Shown: positions 33,226-45,433 of the stretch, in pieces
Layout of the letters: each line of letters starts with the position of its first letter
Position numbering within the stretch: the first letter of the stretch is position 1
Assembly (NCBI GenBank): GCA_022316685.1
Contig: JAKJHU010000560.1
Location: 62,001-126,000 of the forward strand
Direction of reading: 5' to 3'
From: Progne subis subis
Lineage: Eukaryota > Chordata > Aves > Passeriformes > Hirundinidae
DNA length: 64,000 nt
Notes under the pieces: generated by a model
What the model was told of the DNA's origin: nothing
Databases searched by the model: none
Seen by the model: only the letters and a program-made list of their open reading frames with translations
Made by a program: the position numbers and the translations under genes

Positions 33226-36178
33226 AATCCACTGGATAGAAAATTTCGAATACAGTTTTGAGTATTTTGAGAGCTGATATTCTTTATTATAGCATGGTGG
33301 TCACTCAGGTGATCCTTCCTCCATGTGAGTGCACTGAGCATTGAACGAACAGTTTTTATCACATGCACTCATTATGCATTCATTAGCCATCTTGACTTCT
33401 TTTGAATTTATTTGACATAGTTGCATCCCTTATCTCAAGTCCTTTTATGATTCTTTGGGGCCTATCTTCAACATGCAGTGTCGTTTTTAGGTGGATGTTC
33501 CTTGACCCTTGCTTTGAGTATGGGCAATATTATTGTTCTTATTAATTTCTGTTTTGTCAGCCTTGCAGAGCTGAGCTGACATCCTGTTTGCATTTTGAAT
33601 GACTTCTGTTTGCTGGAGTTACATCCTTTACCCATTTCTCCAAGGATATGCTGTTCTGTTCTACTGTCTGTGATGAGGGTAAGTGTTGTTCTGTTCTCCT
33701 GTCCTTGTCACAGCACTCACCCCATCTGAGGCGTGTCTGCAACCCCCCAAACCTACGGGCTTGGGATGGGCGAGTGTTCCTGAGGGAACAGGAATGGGAC
33801 AGCTGGGCCGGACTGACCCAAGGGTTATTCCATTCCATGTCACACCATGATCAGCAATAAACTTAGAAAAGTAGGGGGGGGTAAGGGATACATTTCTTTT
33901 TAAAGACATTTTCCTTTCAAAACAGCACCTACGAATACAGAATCCTCTCCTACCACAAGGTGGTTAAATATTTTCCACTGATAGATTTCCTGTGGATTTT
34001 TTTTTCTTCTGTTTGTGACATTTGTTTTGTGATTGGTTTGTTTGTAGGGGTTTTTTGTTGTTGTGGGGGGGTCTTGCTTTGGTTTTACTTCATTGGGCTT
34101 TTTGGGGTTTTGGGGGGGGTTTTTGGGGGGTATTTTGCTTGGGTTTGGGTTTTTTCCCTTTTGAAATTTTTTTTTTTTTTTTTAATGCATAATTTTTTTC
34201 TCCCTTTTCTTGTGGCTTGGTTGGCACCTGATGGCAAGACAAATTCACTTACCTCAGTCAAAACTGCCCAATTATGTTTTGCAGTCACTATTAACTGGAT
34301 GAGTTCAGACACAGACTCCCTACAATTTGGCAGTATCCACAAAGGAATTGAAAGTGCATTCCATGCCATTGTAGAGTTAATAGAAATGTTCCACAGAGGT
34401 GGTCAATGCTGGTCACTGAGGGATGTCACCAGGGAGTGGCTGCCAAGAGGACTCTGTACCATGGGTGACACCTGACCCTCACTGTTCAGCCAAATTCCCA
34501 CCCACCCCAGGCTTCAGTCCTTCAGCCCAGGTCTCTCTAGTCTGGCTCTGAGGAGACTGCAGCAGATCGTGTCACAGGCCTGGCTAAAGTCTATGCACAC
34601 AACATCCCCTTCTTTTCCCTCCCACGTGGGTTCTGCAGTCCCTGGCTTGTCCCGTCAGTGCCTGGAATGGCTGCAGGAGGATTTGCCACATCCCCTTCCC
34701 TGCTGAGCCTGACCAGTCTGGGACTCTCACAGTCCCCTCCCTGCCCCGTTCGCAGACCAGTTCCATGTCTGCCTTTCGCAAGTGCCCAGGACACTCTGGG
34801 ATGGCTCTGGCCCTTCCAAGGGCTTTGAGAGAGCTCTCATAGGGACACTGCCCAGCCTTCTCAACATCCCTGACACCAAAGGGTTTTCCCCTTTCCCCAG
34901 GTTTTCCATATCACACAGTGCCAGGTCAGTGCACAGAACACAGCACAGCCCTGTCCAGGTCCCCAGGGTAGTTCAGAAGGGAGGTAGCTGTGATTTCTCC
35001 CCACAGACCCCCAGCCCAGTGGTCTCTCTGTGCAGTCTTTGGTTATCCTGAGCATTTTCCCTTGAGCCTTCCTGCCCTGGATGTTTCTCTCTATGCAGTC
35101 CTAAGCACATTCAGAATTCAGGTGGTTTCCCAGAGGAGATTACTCTCAGAGTGAAGTGGCTTCAAGGCACTGTTTGTGCCACTGGAATTGTGCCAGCCCT
35201 GAGTGCTGATGATGCTGTTTGGGCTCACTCTGGTTTATCTCCCCCCATACACGATGCACTGCTGAAATCTTCTCAGTACAGGGCAAACACACACTGCTGG
35301 CCTGGTCACTTGGTGTCCCTCCATGCAGGGACAAACAACATCGTGCAGGTGAAGGGAGAGGGCTGTGCTGGCAATGGTGGTTACAGGGGCTGGTGTGGGA
35401 CAGTTGCCCTGGGACATCTTCCCAGGTTGTCCCTAGAACAAAGACACTGCCCAGGCCCTGCTCTGCCGCTCCATCAGGTCCATGCCAGGAGCTCTGGCTG
35501 TGCCAGGACACTGCTGTGTGCCCACCTTGCACACTCCCCCTCTGTCCCTGGGCACTGGGCTTTGCTTTGCTAGAACATTCCTGGAGCACATTCCTGACAG
35601 CAGCTCTAGAGGAGAGCAAAGCCTTCCTGCCCTGCCCTCAGGAGGTCCCTTTGCTGCTGGAGCCCAGCTGTGTCCCAGCAGTGCCCATGGCCTGTCCCTG
35701 CCTGTGGGCACAGCACGGACACGCAGCAGCACAGTGACCAAGCTGCCAGAGCACTCGGGCCTGACAGCCACAGCAGGGCTGGGAAGGAGAGGCTGAGTTG
35801 GGAAGAGCAGATGTGGGAAGAGCCAGGGCCATTGTCCCTGGCTGTGCTGCTGTGCTGGGAGTCTCTTCCCTCCACCTCTGCTGACAGGCACTGCCCTGCA
35901 GAGACAGAGAAGGGCTGAGGAAACATCTTGGACACACAGGGCAGGGCAGTGACTTGTTTTTATTTAGATGCAGCAGGAGCATTAAAATGTTTTGTGCTTC
36001 AAAGGAAAGGTACAAATTTATGCAGAAATGCTAAGAGAAATAATATAGCAGGTTGTAAAAAATAATACAACAGAAGAAAAAGAATAAAAAACAGTACCAA
36101 TGAAAAATAGACAAATAGGAAAAGAAAGGCTGAGGTTGTAAAGAAGTATATTCTGAATGCTCTGCAGCAGGACATACT
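33226..36178. other. Spacer with old repeats, no gene recognised
   Basis: 33226-33640 is AT-rich; a TTTATTATAGC word near 33282 may mark a minus-strand LTR, but no termini were found. 34020-34190 is a G/T-rich and T-rich simple sequence. 34320-34650 contains GGCTAAAGTCTATGCACACA-like blocks resembling the antisense coding region of CR1 LINEs. 35600-35940 is the inverted counterpart of 19290-19640. Open frames such as 33960-34475 come from the T-rich tract and are not supported. Confidence 0.5.
34320..34650 (-). mobile_element. Possible CR1 LINE ORF2 fragment
   Basis: Words such as CTGGCTAAAGTCTATGCACA followed by ACATCCCC resemble the reverse strand of avian CR1 reverse-transcriptase coding sequence. 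Diverged and short; called on remembered CR1 features only. Confidence 0.35.
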
Positions 36179-37110
36179 TCACTTTTTCTGCAAAGATATA
36201 GCCATCATTTTCCTCAGGGCATCCTTGAGCTCCTGGTTACTTAAGCTATAGATGAGAGGGTTCAGGGCTGGAGGCACCACTGAGTACAGAACTGACAGTG
36301 CCAGATCCAGGGATGGGGAAGACATGGAGGAGGGCTTCAGGTAGGAAAATGTGCCAGTGATGACAAACAGAGAGACCACGGCCAGATGAGGGAGGGCAGG
36401 TGGAAAAGGCTTTGGTGCCGTCCCTGTTCAGAGGGGATCCTCAGCACTGCCTTGAAAATCTGCACATAGGAGAAAACAATGAACACAAAACAACCAAGAT
36501 ATAAACAGATGGAAAATAAAAGAAGCCCAAGTTCCCTGAGTTTGGAGTGTGAGCAGGAGAGCTTGAGGATGTGTGGGATTCACAGAAGAACTGGCCCAGG
36601 GCATTGCCCTGGCACAGGGGCAGGGAAAATGTATTGGCTGTGTGCAGCAGAGCATTGAGAAAGGCACTGGCCCAGGCAGCTGCTGCCATGTGGGCACAAG
36701 CTCTGCTGCCCAGGAGGGTCCCGTAGTGCAGGGGTTTGCAGATGGACACATAGCGGTCGTAGCAACATGATGGTCAGGAGGGAAAATTCTGATGTAATGA
36801 AAAAGACAAAGAAAAATACCTGAGCAGCACATCCTGAGTAAGAGATGTGTCTGGTGTCCCAGAGGGAATTGTGCATGGCTTTGGGGACAGTGGTGCAGAT
36901 GGAGCCCAGGTCGGTGAGGGCCAGGTTGAGCAGGAAGAACATGGGCGTGTGCAGGAGCTGGCCGCAGGCTACGGCGCTGATGATGAGGCCGTTGGCCAGG
37001 AGGGCAGCCAGGGAGATGCCCAGGAAGAGGCAGAAGTGCAGGAGCTGCAGCTGCCGCTTGTGTGCCAATGGCAGCAGGAGGAAGTGGCTGATGGAGCTGC
37101 TGTTGGACAT
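36179..37110 (-). pseudogene. Olfactory receptor family 14-like pseudogene (third copy)
   Basis: Same start (MSNSSSISHF, ATG at 37110) and the same overall length as the intact copy (932 against 933 bp), with all seven TM regions traceable. Lesions are an in-frame 3-bp deletion in the MFFFLL box near 36935, +1 near 36764 (just before the DRY-type box), -1 near 36580, +1 near 36413 and +1 near 36395. The tail reads NQELKDALRKMM and ends LQKK, differing from the other two copies. A splice-acceptor-like CCTACAG lies upstream, as in the intact gene. None of the frameshifts is shared with the pseudogene at 17757, so the two were inactivated independently. Confidence 0.85.
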
Positions 37111-39620
37111 TTGCTATGTCTGGCTATTTCAACCTGTAGGAGGAAAGATAGTGAAGTTTGACAGGAGATTTCTCATAGAAGAGTCAAAACCATTTCTCAC
37201 AGACCATTTCCCTGCCAATAAATACCACCCCTTTGTTTACGTCTAGCAGAACTTCCTTCATCTTGGTTCCTGGAGATTGCTGTTGGCCAATGCTCACTGA
37301 GGAGCCGGACCTGGTCCTGCAGGACACTGGGGAGTCAGCCCTGACCCCCAGTCAGTGCAGGGGAACAGTGAGGGCAGGGACCAGTCCTGGTGATTGAACT
37401 TAGACAAAGAATTCCCTCCTAAGGCACAGGAGCTGCCAGGGTGAAGGGATGGGGATTGCAGGAGGCAGAACAAGAGATTCTGCTGCACATGGGGAGAACA
37501 GAGAGTACAGTGAGACAGGAGGATTGTCTGAGCCTTAGTGCAGAATGAGGGGAGCTGCTCTGTCCCTCTCTCCTGTTCCCAGCTGCCCTGGACTTGCACC
37601 TTTCTGAGCTCCAGACCTGTAACACTTGGGAAAGCCAGGAGACAGTGCTGAGAGCAGAGGGATCCCTGGCACACAAAGTGCAGGAGCTGCAGCTGCTACG
37701 TGTCTGCCAGTGGCAGCAGGAGGAAGTGGCTGATGGAGCTGCTGTTGAACATTTGATGTGTCTGGCTGTTTCTCCCTCTAATTCACAATGGACACACCTA
37801 AAAAATTATTGCAAAATAAAGTGGATTTTTCAAAGGCTACAATTTCAAAATTAATTTTTCTAAACCCTTCTCTCTTTTCCTCTGCAGCGGGACAGGGTCA
37901 CATTCCAAGGGCTGGTTTGGTTCTCTGCTGGCTCGAGTTTTGCCTACTGGGAGCTGCTTCTCTCTGTACAAGCTATGTCCTTGCCAGTTCTCCCAGAGCC
38001 CAGCCCAGCCCTGGGGGCTCAGCTCTGCCCTGCACACCCCTCCCAGCACAGGGCACTGCCCAGGGGCAGTTCCCTGGCAGCAGGGCCTTAAGGGCAGCTC
38101 AGACAAACAGAGATGCTGCAAGCCAAGGTGCTGCTGGTGCTGTCTGTAGGTCGAGGAGGGTGAGGAGGCATTTTTGAGGGAGCTGTGAGGCAGATCTGCT
38201 GATCCCCAGGGTGACAGTGCAGGAGTCTCAGTGACACAGACAAACCTGACAGCCCTTTCCCTTTTCTTTATGAGAAAGCTGAGAGCAGCCCTGGCCATGC
38301 AGCACCATCTCCACAGCAGGAGGAATCTGCCCTGGTGGAGGTCGCTCCTTCAACCTCCAACTTCTCCCCAGAGTCCATGGGGAGTTCCCAGGCAGGCTGA
38401 GAGCTGCCCCTGGCAGGTGGCAGATGCCCTGGCCTGGCCAAGAGCTCTCAGGGCTGCAGGAGCTGCTCTGCACGACAGCCCTGGGCACCCCTGGCTGCAG
38501 CCCCAGCTTCAGCCCCTGCAGCTGTCCCTGGCAGCAGGAGCCATCCTGCCCTGTCCCTCTGACGGTGCCCAGGGCAGCCCCGCTCTGGAGCACATCCTCC
38601 CCCAAAGCAGGAAGGGCAGCAGAGGCATCCTTACAGTCATGTCAGTCCTGTCCTGGGTCAGCTTGAGGAGATCCCTGCAGCCAGAGACTTACTGTGACAG
38701 GAGTGGTGAATATTTCTCCATGAATAATCTCAGAATTGTCCTTCCAGTTTCCTTGAGCCTCTGTCTGCTTCACTGCCTCATGTACCTGCAGGCAGTGCCC
38801 TCAGCCCTGCTGGGCTGGGGAGAGGAGCTGCTCCTCAGGAGAAATGTCTTTTTGAAGCTCTTCTTGGTTGCCAAGAGCTGCCTCTGTTCCAGGAGCTCAG
38901 CCCAGCTCAGCAGCACAAACAGAGCACAAGGACTTTTAATGAGTCTCTCAGGGTTTTGGTGTTGCTTACATCAGACATAGTTCCACAGAATGTTCAAAAA
39001 CTTCTCAAGAACTAAGTCAGATGAAAAATTCAGTATTTCTTGAAGTTTAATAAGTCTCACTGAGAATATTTTGCCTGATCAGTTCAATCTGAACACTGCA
39101 GGCAGTGATGACAGGTGGGGACAAACAAGGCAAAGGTGTCTCTGATGCTGAGCAAACCTGCATGTGTTTCAGGAATGCAAAGGGCCAAGGCTGAGCCCCA
39201 GCCCCTGCCAAGGCAGATGCTGTCCCTCCCTCAGTGCTCAGGGCTCTTCCCAGGACACTGGGATGTGGGGATGTGCAATGCCAAGGGCAGCCCCATGGGG
39301 CGGCCCCTGCCAGGCTGCTGAGCAGGGACAAGGAGGCAATGAGGCCCCAGGCCTGCCAGGGTCACTTGTCTCCTGCTCATGGCTCAGGCCCAGGGCCAGC
39401 AGCCATGGCCCAAGTGCTGCAGGAGTTGGCTGTGTCAGGGCCTGCTGCTGCTGCCCATCCCTGTGCCCTCTCCAGCCCAGGCTGTCCTACGGTGTCCATG
39501 CCCTGCGCCTCTGTCCCTGCAGGCTGTCGTCATCCCCCCGGCTGCCCCACCTCGCTGGCCCCTTCCTTTGCTGACAGCTCTGTGTCCTGCCTGCCTCTGC
39601 CTTGGCACACAAAGCCTTAG
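37111..39620. repeat. Olfactory-receptor segmental duplication, copy 3 (direct)
   Basis: Counterpart of 1626-4540. It is colinear at 37294-37676 and 38230-39620. Between them (37681-38230) the copies differ: this copy has a receptor N-terminal fragment and unrelated sequence in place of about 600 bp of copy 1. No gene is supported in the spacer. Confidence 0.75.
37681..37752 (-). pseudogene. Olfactory receptor N-terminal fragment
   Basis: On the minus strand it starts at 37752 with MFNSSSISHFLLLPLADT, then an in-frame TAG, then QLQLL. This is the first 24 codons of the receptor family and nothing more. It lies about 570 bp upstream of the start of the third receptor copy, probably left by an unequal exchange. 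Confidence 0.75.
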
Positions 39621-39893
39621 TCTTGATACCAGGGGGGGTTCATTCCATTTTTACCGTGCTTGTGAAGTTTTAGCCCCGAACAAAACCATGCAGGGCCTGC
39701 TTTCCCCACAAGGACAGTTGGAAGGCAAGTGGAAGACATCTGGCTCAAGAGTGCAGTGATAGAAAAAAGAAGTGAATCTGGGAACTTTGGTGGGTTTTAT
39801 GGTAATGGCTCATGGAGTTGCTGTATATAACTATCAATCTTTTAAAATTATGTGTTAAGGAGACTTATTATGATATTTTGGAGATCTGGTGAC

Positions 39894-40975
39894 AGCAGGG
39901 CCTCACAGAATCAAGGAGTCTACTGTGACACCTTGGAACCTCATGGAGCCAAAATCCTTTTGACATAGCAGGCCACAGGGAACCAATGGTCCATTGTGAT
40001 ACTGCAGATCCAAGGAGACAGACCATTGTGACACTCTGGAACCTCATGGAATCAAAAGTACAGTGTGACAGAAACGCTTCATGGAGCCAAAAGTCTGTTG
40101 TGACACTGCAAGGCCTTGTTTGAAACAATGTTGATAGTACAGAAACTCATGGAACCAAGGGGCAAACGTGACACACTGGGGCTGCATGGAATGAAAGGTC
40201 CATTGTGACAGTGTGGATCCAAGGAGACCATGGTGACACTGCGGGGCCCTGTGGAACCAAGGGGTCATTCTGACACAGCAAGGCCTTGTAAAACCTTGTA
40301 GAACCAAGGCCATTGTGACACTGCAGAACCTCAGGGAACCAAATTATACTCGGTTCCCATGTTATGCTGTGGGACCTCATGGAACAAAGGGTTGGTGGTG
40401 ACACTGTGAAACCAAGGAAACTGTTGTTGGCAGCATGAAAGCTCATGGAACCAGAAGTGCATTGTGACAAAGCATGGCCTCATGGAGCCAAGGGGCCATT
40501 GTGACTGCGGAACCTCATGGAACCAAGAGTCCACTGTTACACTGTGGGCTCTTGTGGAACCAAGGGGCCATTGGAAGGGCCTCATGGAATCAAGGGGGCT
40601 CCAGTGAACACTGTGGGTGACACTATGAGGCATCATGGAACCAAAGGTCCATTGTGACATTGTGGGGCCTATTGGAATTCTGGAGGCCATGATGACACTT
40701 TGAGGCCTACTTGAATCAAGGGGCTCTGCAGGGCCTCATGGAACCAAGGAAACCCTTCTGACATTGTGAGTCCCCAGGGAACCAAGGGTCCATTGTGATA
40801 CTGTGGTACCAAGGAGACCCCTGTGACACTGCCGGGCCTCATGGAAGCAAGGGATCATTGTGACACTGCAGGGCCCCATGGAAACCAGGGGCCAGTGTGA
40901 CACATCTGGGCCTCATGGAACCAAGGATCCAATATGACACTACCATTGTGACACTGTGGGGCCCCAAGAATCCAA
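39894..40975 (+). repeat. 37-38 bp minisatellite array 8
   Basis: About 28 plus-polarity units. It passes directly into ~185-bp satellite sequence, as array 4 does. Confidence 0.88.
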
Positions 40976-40984
40976 GGAAATTGG

Positions 40985-41400
40985 TAATGGGTCTGGTTGG
41001 CTTGGCCTGACTGCTCCAACTGACCTTAGCCTGTCTAGAGTCTCTCCTCATTTACCCCACAAACACTGGGGCTCTGGGCTTTCCTTCAATGGAAAAGAAC
41101 TGCCCTTCTCATTCAAGCGTCCATGGCAAAAATGGGATCTCCCCTCCAAATTTCCTAATCTGCAGGGATTGGCTCCCAGACAAAAGTTGCCATTACCGAC
41201 AAGTCTGGCTGACCTTGTGTTCCTGAGAGCTGGGTCGCACCTGCCTTTAAACACTAAGGCTCTGTGCTTTTCCTTGGCCAAAATTGGTACATCTCTCCAA
41301 AATTCCTATATGCAAGGGTTCCTCCCAGACTAAAGCTGCCAGGACAGAGAGCTCTGGCTAGCCCTTGGCCTCTGGCCATCACCTCTCATCTCAAGGAAGC
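40985..41400 (-). repeat. ~185-bp satellite, about two units
   Basis: Reverse-orientation units with landmark blocks near 41070 and 41258; closest to 8700-9110 in reverse complement. Confidence 0.7.
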
Positions 41401-42720
41401 CCTGAGGAAACTATTTGAACAGGTTTGACTACTGGAATATCAATGAGTCTCTCATCCTCTGAAAAACTCAGATGCTCTTCAGATCATATGTGTTTTTTTT
41501 CTTCCCATTTTGTATTGTGCATGAAATAATATTTCAGCTAAAAAATATTCTTATCACTCTGCCAGTGTTATCTGACACAAACCATCTCTTCTACATATGG
41601 AACCAGGTCATCTGTATAAGCAAACACAATAAGGAATCCAGTAGGAATACTTTGTCTCTGCTCCCATCTGTTCCATCTCCTCTAGAGCTGGAGGTGCAGC
41701 CCCAGCACTTGGGAGGGCTCCAGGAGTCACAAGCTCAGCCCCTACACAGAGATCCACAGTGCAACCTGGGATGATTTTCTTGGCCCCTGCACGCTCACAC
41801 AGGCTGAGATGGACACTGATGGTTTCTGTGCCAGGCTCTCTCAGCCCAGCCCAGCTCCCTCCAAGTTCTGCCAGCTGCCCTGAGCTCTCGGCAGCACCAA
41901 GGGCCTCTCCCCAGCACAGCCCAGCCGGCTCTGGCCCCACAGCTCTGCTCAGGGCAGGCTGCTCTGGGCAGGGGCCCCACGGCCTCAGCCCCTCGGAAGG
42001 GCACAGCAGCAGCTGCAGCTCACAGAGGGCTCAGCCCCAGCCATGGGGGAAGGTGCCTGGCCAAGGGAAAAGGAGGCTCCCTGTGTGCCCTGCTCTCCTC
42101 TCCAGGACATCCTGACAGCTCTGCAGCCCCTGCTGCCATCCCATCTGCCCAGGCCAGCACAACAGCCCCGGCCTTGTGGCCCTCAGGAGCTGTTCCTGCT
42201 CCAGGCCCAGGGCCCATCCCAAAGCTGGGGCAGCCAGAAAGCTGTGCCCATTTCTGGTCATTCCTGACATGATGAGGATAGGTCATCAGCAACCTGGTGG
42301 TTGTAATGAATTTTACTTTTGAAAAGGCCTCTTCCTGAGGTCTTCAGCTGAGAAATTTGTTGACAAAGGCTCATTAACATTTGTTGAAAACACCAAAACT
42401 TGACAAGCCCCTGGGATTGATTCACGTCTTCAATTCTTTTGTGGTTAATTAGAAGCTTCTGCAGTTTTCAGAAGTGTATTCAAAGTCAATATACTATATT
42501 TAAAACACTGAAGAAATAGTTGTTTTGTCCTGTTTAGGTTTCTTTTCCTGTTTATAGATTGATATTAGCAATCCCCAGTTGATATTGATCCCCAGCACCT
42601 CCTAGTGCAGTCTTAATAGAACTGAAAATCCAGTCCCTTCATGGCTGACAATCAATCACACTTGGTCCCTACCCCCACCCCACCATTACCCTCATCCAAC
42701 CCCTGGGACTCAGAGCAGCT
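41400..42720 (-). repeat. Inverted partial copy of block 6230-7560
   Basis: Reverse complement of 6230-7560, including the GC-rich stretch at 41690-42290 and the AT-rich stretch at 42300-42640. No gene is recognised. Confidence 0.75.
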
Positions 42721-42990
42721 GAGGAATGGAGTCACATCCAGGAGTGTCCCCAGGGCTCAGGACTGGGACCAGGTCAGTTAAATCTCTTGATGGATGATCT
42801 GGAAGGACATCGAGGGCACCCTCAGTCAGTTCCCAGTGAGCCCAGGCTGGGTGGGAGTGTGGCTGTGCTGGAGGGCAGGAAGCTCTGCAGAGGGATCTGG
42901 ACAGGCTGGAGCCATGGGCCCAGGACAATTGGATGAGGTTCACCAAGGCCAAGGGCCGGCTCCTGCCCTGGGCTCACAACCACCCCAAAT
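42715..42990 (+). mobile_element. CR1-type LINE fragment
   Basis: Contains GCTCTGCAGAGGGATCTGGA followed by CAGGCTGGA, and a following CAATTGGATGAGGTTCACCA-like block, a well-known order in the 3' part of avian CR1 elements. Truncated at both ends. Confidence 0.7.
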
Positions 42991-43084
42991 CCCTGGCTGT
43001 GCCCTGCCCCTGATCCCCACAGCCTGTCCTGTTCCCTTCATCCCTGCATTGCCAGGGACTTTCTGGGACAAGGGAGCTCTGCTC

Positions 43085-43516
43085 TGGGTCCACAGTGCCA
43101 TTGGGCCCTTTGCTTCCATGAGGCCTTGCAGTGTCACAGTGGTTTCCTTGGTTCCATGGGACTGCCCTGTGACACAATGGCCCATTGGTTCCATGAGGTC
43201 ACAGAGCCACAGTGGCCCCTTGCTTTTATTGGGCTCCCCAGGATCACCATGGCCCTGCTGGTTCCACAAGGCCTGTCTGTGTCACCCTGGGCCCTTGTTC
43301 CATGGGTACCTGTAGTGTCACAATGGCTTCTTCCTTCCATGAGACCTGGCAAGGTCACAATGGTTACCTCAGTTCTCTGAGGCCCTGTGGTGTCACAATG
43401 GCCCCTTGGTTCCATGGGCACTCCAAGAATGGTCTCGTTGCTTCCATTTGGCCTGCAGTGTCAATGGCTCTTTGGTTCCTCAAGGCCCTGCAGAGCCCCT
43501 TGATTCACAAGGCCTC
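43085..43516 (-). repeat. 37-38 bp minisatellite array 9, left part
   Basis: About 11 units with minus polarity. It continues at 45434 on the other side of an inserted LTR, and the flanking GGCCTC / AGCCTC words mark the insertion point. Confidence 0.85.
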
Positions 43517-45433
43517 TGTTGTGGTTTGGGTTCATGAGTTGAGATGAGGACTGGGAGGAAAACATCCTAAGGCAAAATAGGTTCAAATTTAAAGGTATAA
43601 AGTAAATTTATTATTAACAGAGTCAGAGGAAGATCATGAGAAGTAAAAGAAGCCTTTAAAATATAATTTTTGTCCCTCAGACCCCTCCTCTTTGCCACCA
43701 ATAGTGCAGGGAGACAGGAAGTGGGGTTTTTTTCAGTTTGTCACCCGAGATCTTTTTCTGTTTGCTCAGGGAGAGGAGTTTTTCTTCTGTTATGTTGTGA
43801 GTCCCTGCCACGGCCAGTCTTTCCAATGCTGTTGTGGTGTGGGACACTTCTTCATGGGGTGCAGTCTTTTAAGGATAGGCTGCTCTAGTTTGGCAGGAAA
43901 GGTCCTCTTTCTTTATTTCTAGGAGCAAGGGCCCTCTCTCTCTGTTCAGGCTCTCACTGGATCACAGTTTCCTCTGGCATCTACCTGCTCCAGCATGAGC
44001 ACTTTTCCCACAGGCTGTGAGTGGATCTCTGCATTCCCCATGGACTTCATGGATTACAGGGGACAGTTTGTTTCACAATGGTCCTCACCACAGTTTGCAG
44101 AGAAATTTCAGCTCCAACTCTTAGAGCACCTCCTTCCTCTCCTTTTCCACTCACCTTGGTGCTGCCATGTTGTTTTCTCTTACATGTCTCTACTTCCTCC
44201 TCTTCTCTATCTGAAAGAAGAATTGCTGCCTGTAGGTACCATTGCCAACAAGTTCCACTAATTCAAAGATACTTGCAGCATCTTGTAGTGCCAAGAGGTT
44301 GATTCTGCTGAATTTCCATGCTGGAAAACCACTCTTCATTTTTCACTATTGGCCATGCGGCTGCCGTGGTGGTGCTGCTATTTAATGCCTTTCTTCATGT
44401 GGGGCACCGAGATGGAGAAGCTGCCATCGCTGTCCCTGCCCTCCTGCCCGTGGTATGGCTAGCTAGGGGCGGCCAGACAGGCAAGGCTCATTGTGGGCCA
44501 CACCAAAATGGTGGCGGCTGTGGGTCGCTGCGGGCCTGTCCTGGTTTGGAGACAAATTTGGGGGAAAACCCCTGTATAGGATCCCTCTGGGAAGCAAACC
44601 CAAGTGGCCCCTCCCTCCAACCAGTCCGAAAGAAAAACCTTTGTGGAGAAAAGTGGAAAAAACTATTTTACTAAACAAATAAAGTGCATACAAATATAAA
44701 GAATGAATAATATGAAACAATAAAACCTCTTGTTCTGGAGTGAGATGGCAAATTGAGAAAGTCCTTGCCGTGGGTGGAGCTCGCTCTCTCTCAGTCTCTC
44801 CTCAGTCCCAGTCCCTCCGGCTGCTGGAAAATGCCGAGGTCCAGGCCCTGGTCCGCAGGTGCAGCCCCCAGTGCTCCCCTGGGTTTTCAGTCTAGAGCAG
44901 GTTTAAACAGTTCCAAGAAAAAGGAAAGAAAAAAAAACAGTCCAGGGAACTTCTCTGCCCTAGCTAGCTGAAACTAACTAAAAGCAAAAAGATCTCTGTC
45001 CTGCAGTCTCCCCAAGCCTCCACCAAACACCCCGTCCACAGAAGAATGTGGAGGAGTAAGGCAGTTTTCTCAAAACAAACTCCACACTTCTCCTTGCTCT
45101 TAGAACCAGTCTTAAAGGCACAGGACTCAATATACAGCACAAACAGAACAGACGATGGGGATACAAGCATCATAAAGTTACCCTAGGACATGGCCATGCT
45201 GGGCTGTCCCTGGGCAACCCCTGGAAACAACTGTGCATGTGCTGTTTTGATTTTCTTCCTTAAATATGCCATCACAGAGGTGTGACTAACTTCTCTAATT
45301 GGCCCGGCATCATGTCCATCTTCAGAGCAATCAGAGATTTGCTCTTCTCTGCATGGTGGAAGCTTCCAGTAGCTTCTCACAGAAACCACCTCTGTGACCT
45401 CTCCTGCTGACAAAAACCAGGCCATGTAAAACA
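43517..45433 (-). mobile_element. Solo LTR of an avian ERV (long LTR family, copy 2), interrupted
   Basis: On the minus strand it starts TGTTTTACATGGCCTGG and has a TATTTAAGG promoter-like word near 45266. It ends in CA at 43518-43517. It matches 21290-22288 but has only one copy of the internal 39-bp unit (near 44018). The six bases on each side (GGCCTC at 43511-43516, AGCCTC at 45434-45439) match at five of six, consistent with a target duplication in the minisatellite. A second LTR is nested inside at 44537-45190. Confidence 0.65.
44537..45190 (-). mobile_element. Nested solo LTR, family related to provirus 1
   Basis: 654 bp, TGTCCTGGTTT to CCCTAGGACA. Read on the minus strand it opens TGTCCTAGGGTAAC and has an AATAAA-type signal about 130 bp before its end, the same plan as the provirus 1 LTR. 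A close relative lies at 56327-56973. Flanking GGGCC and TGGCC match at four of five positions. Confidence 0.75.
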
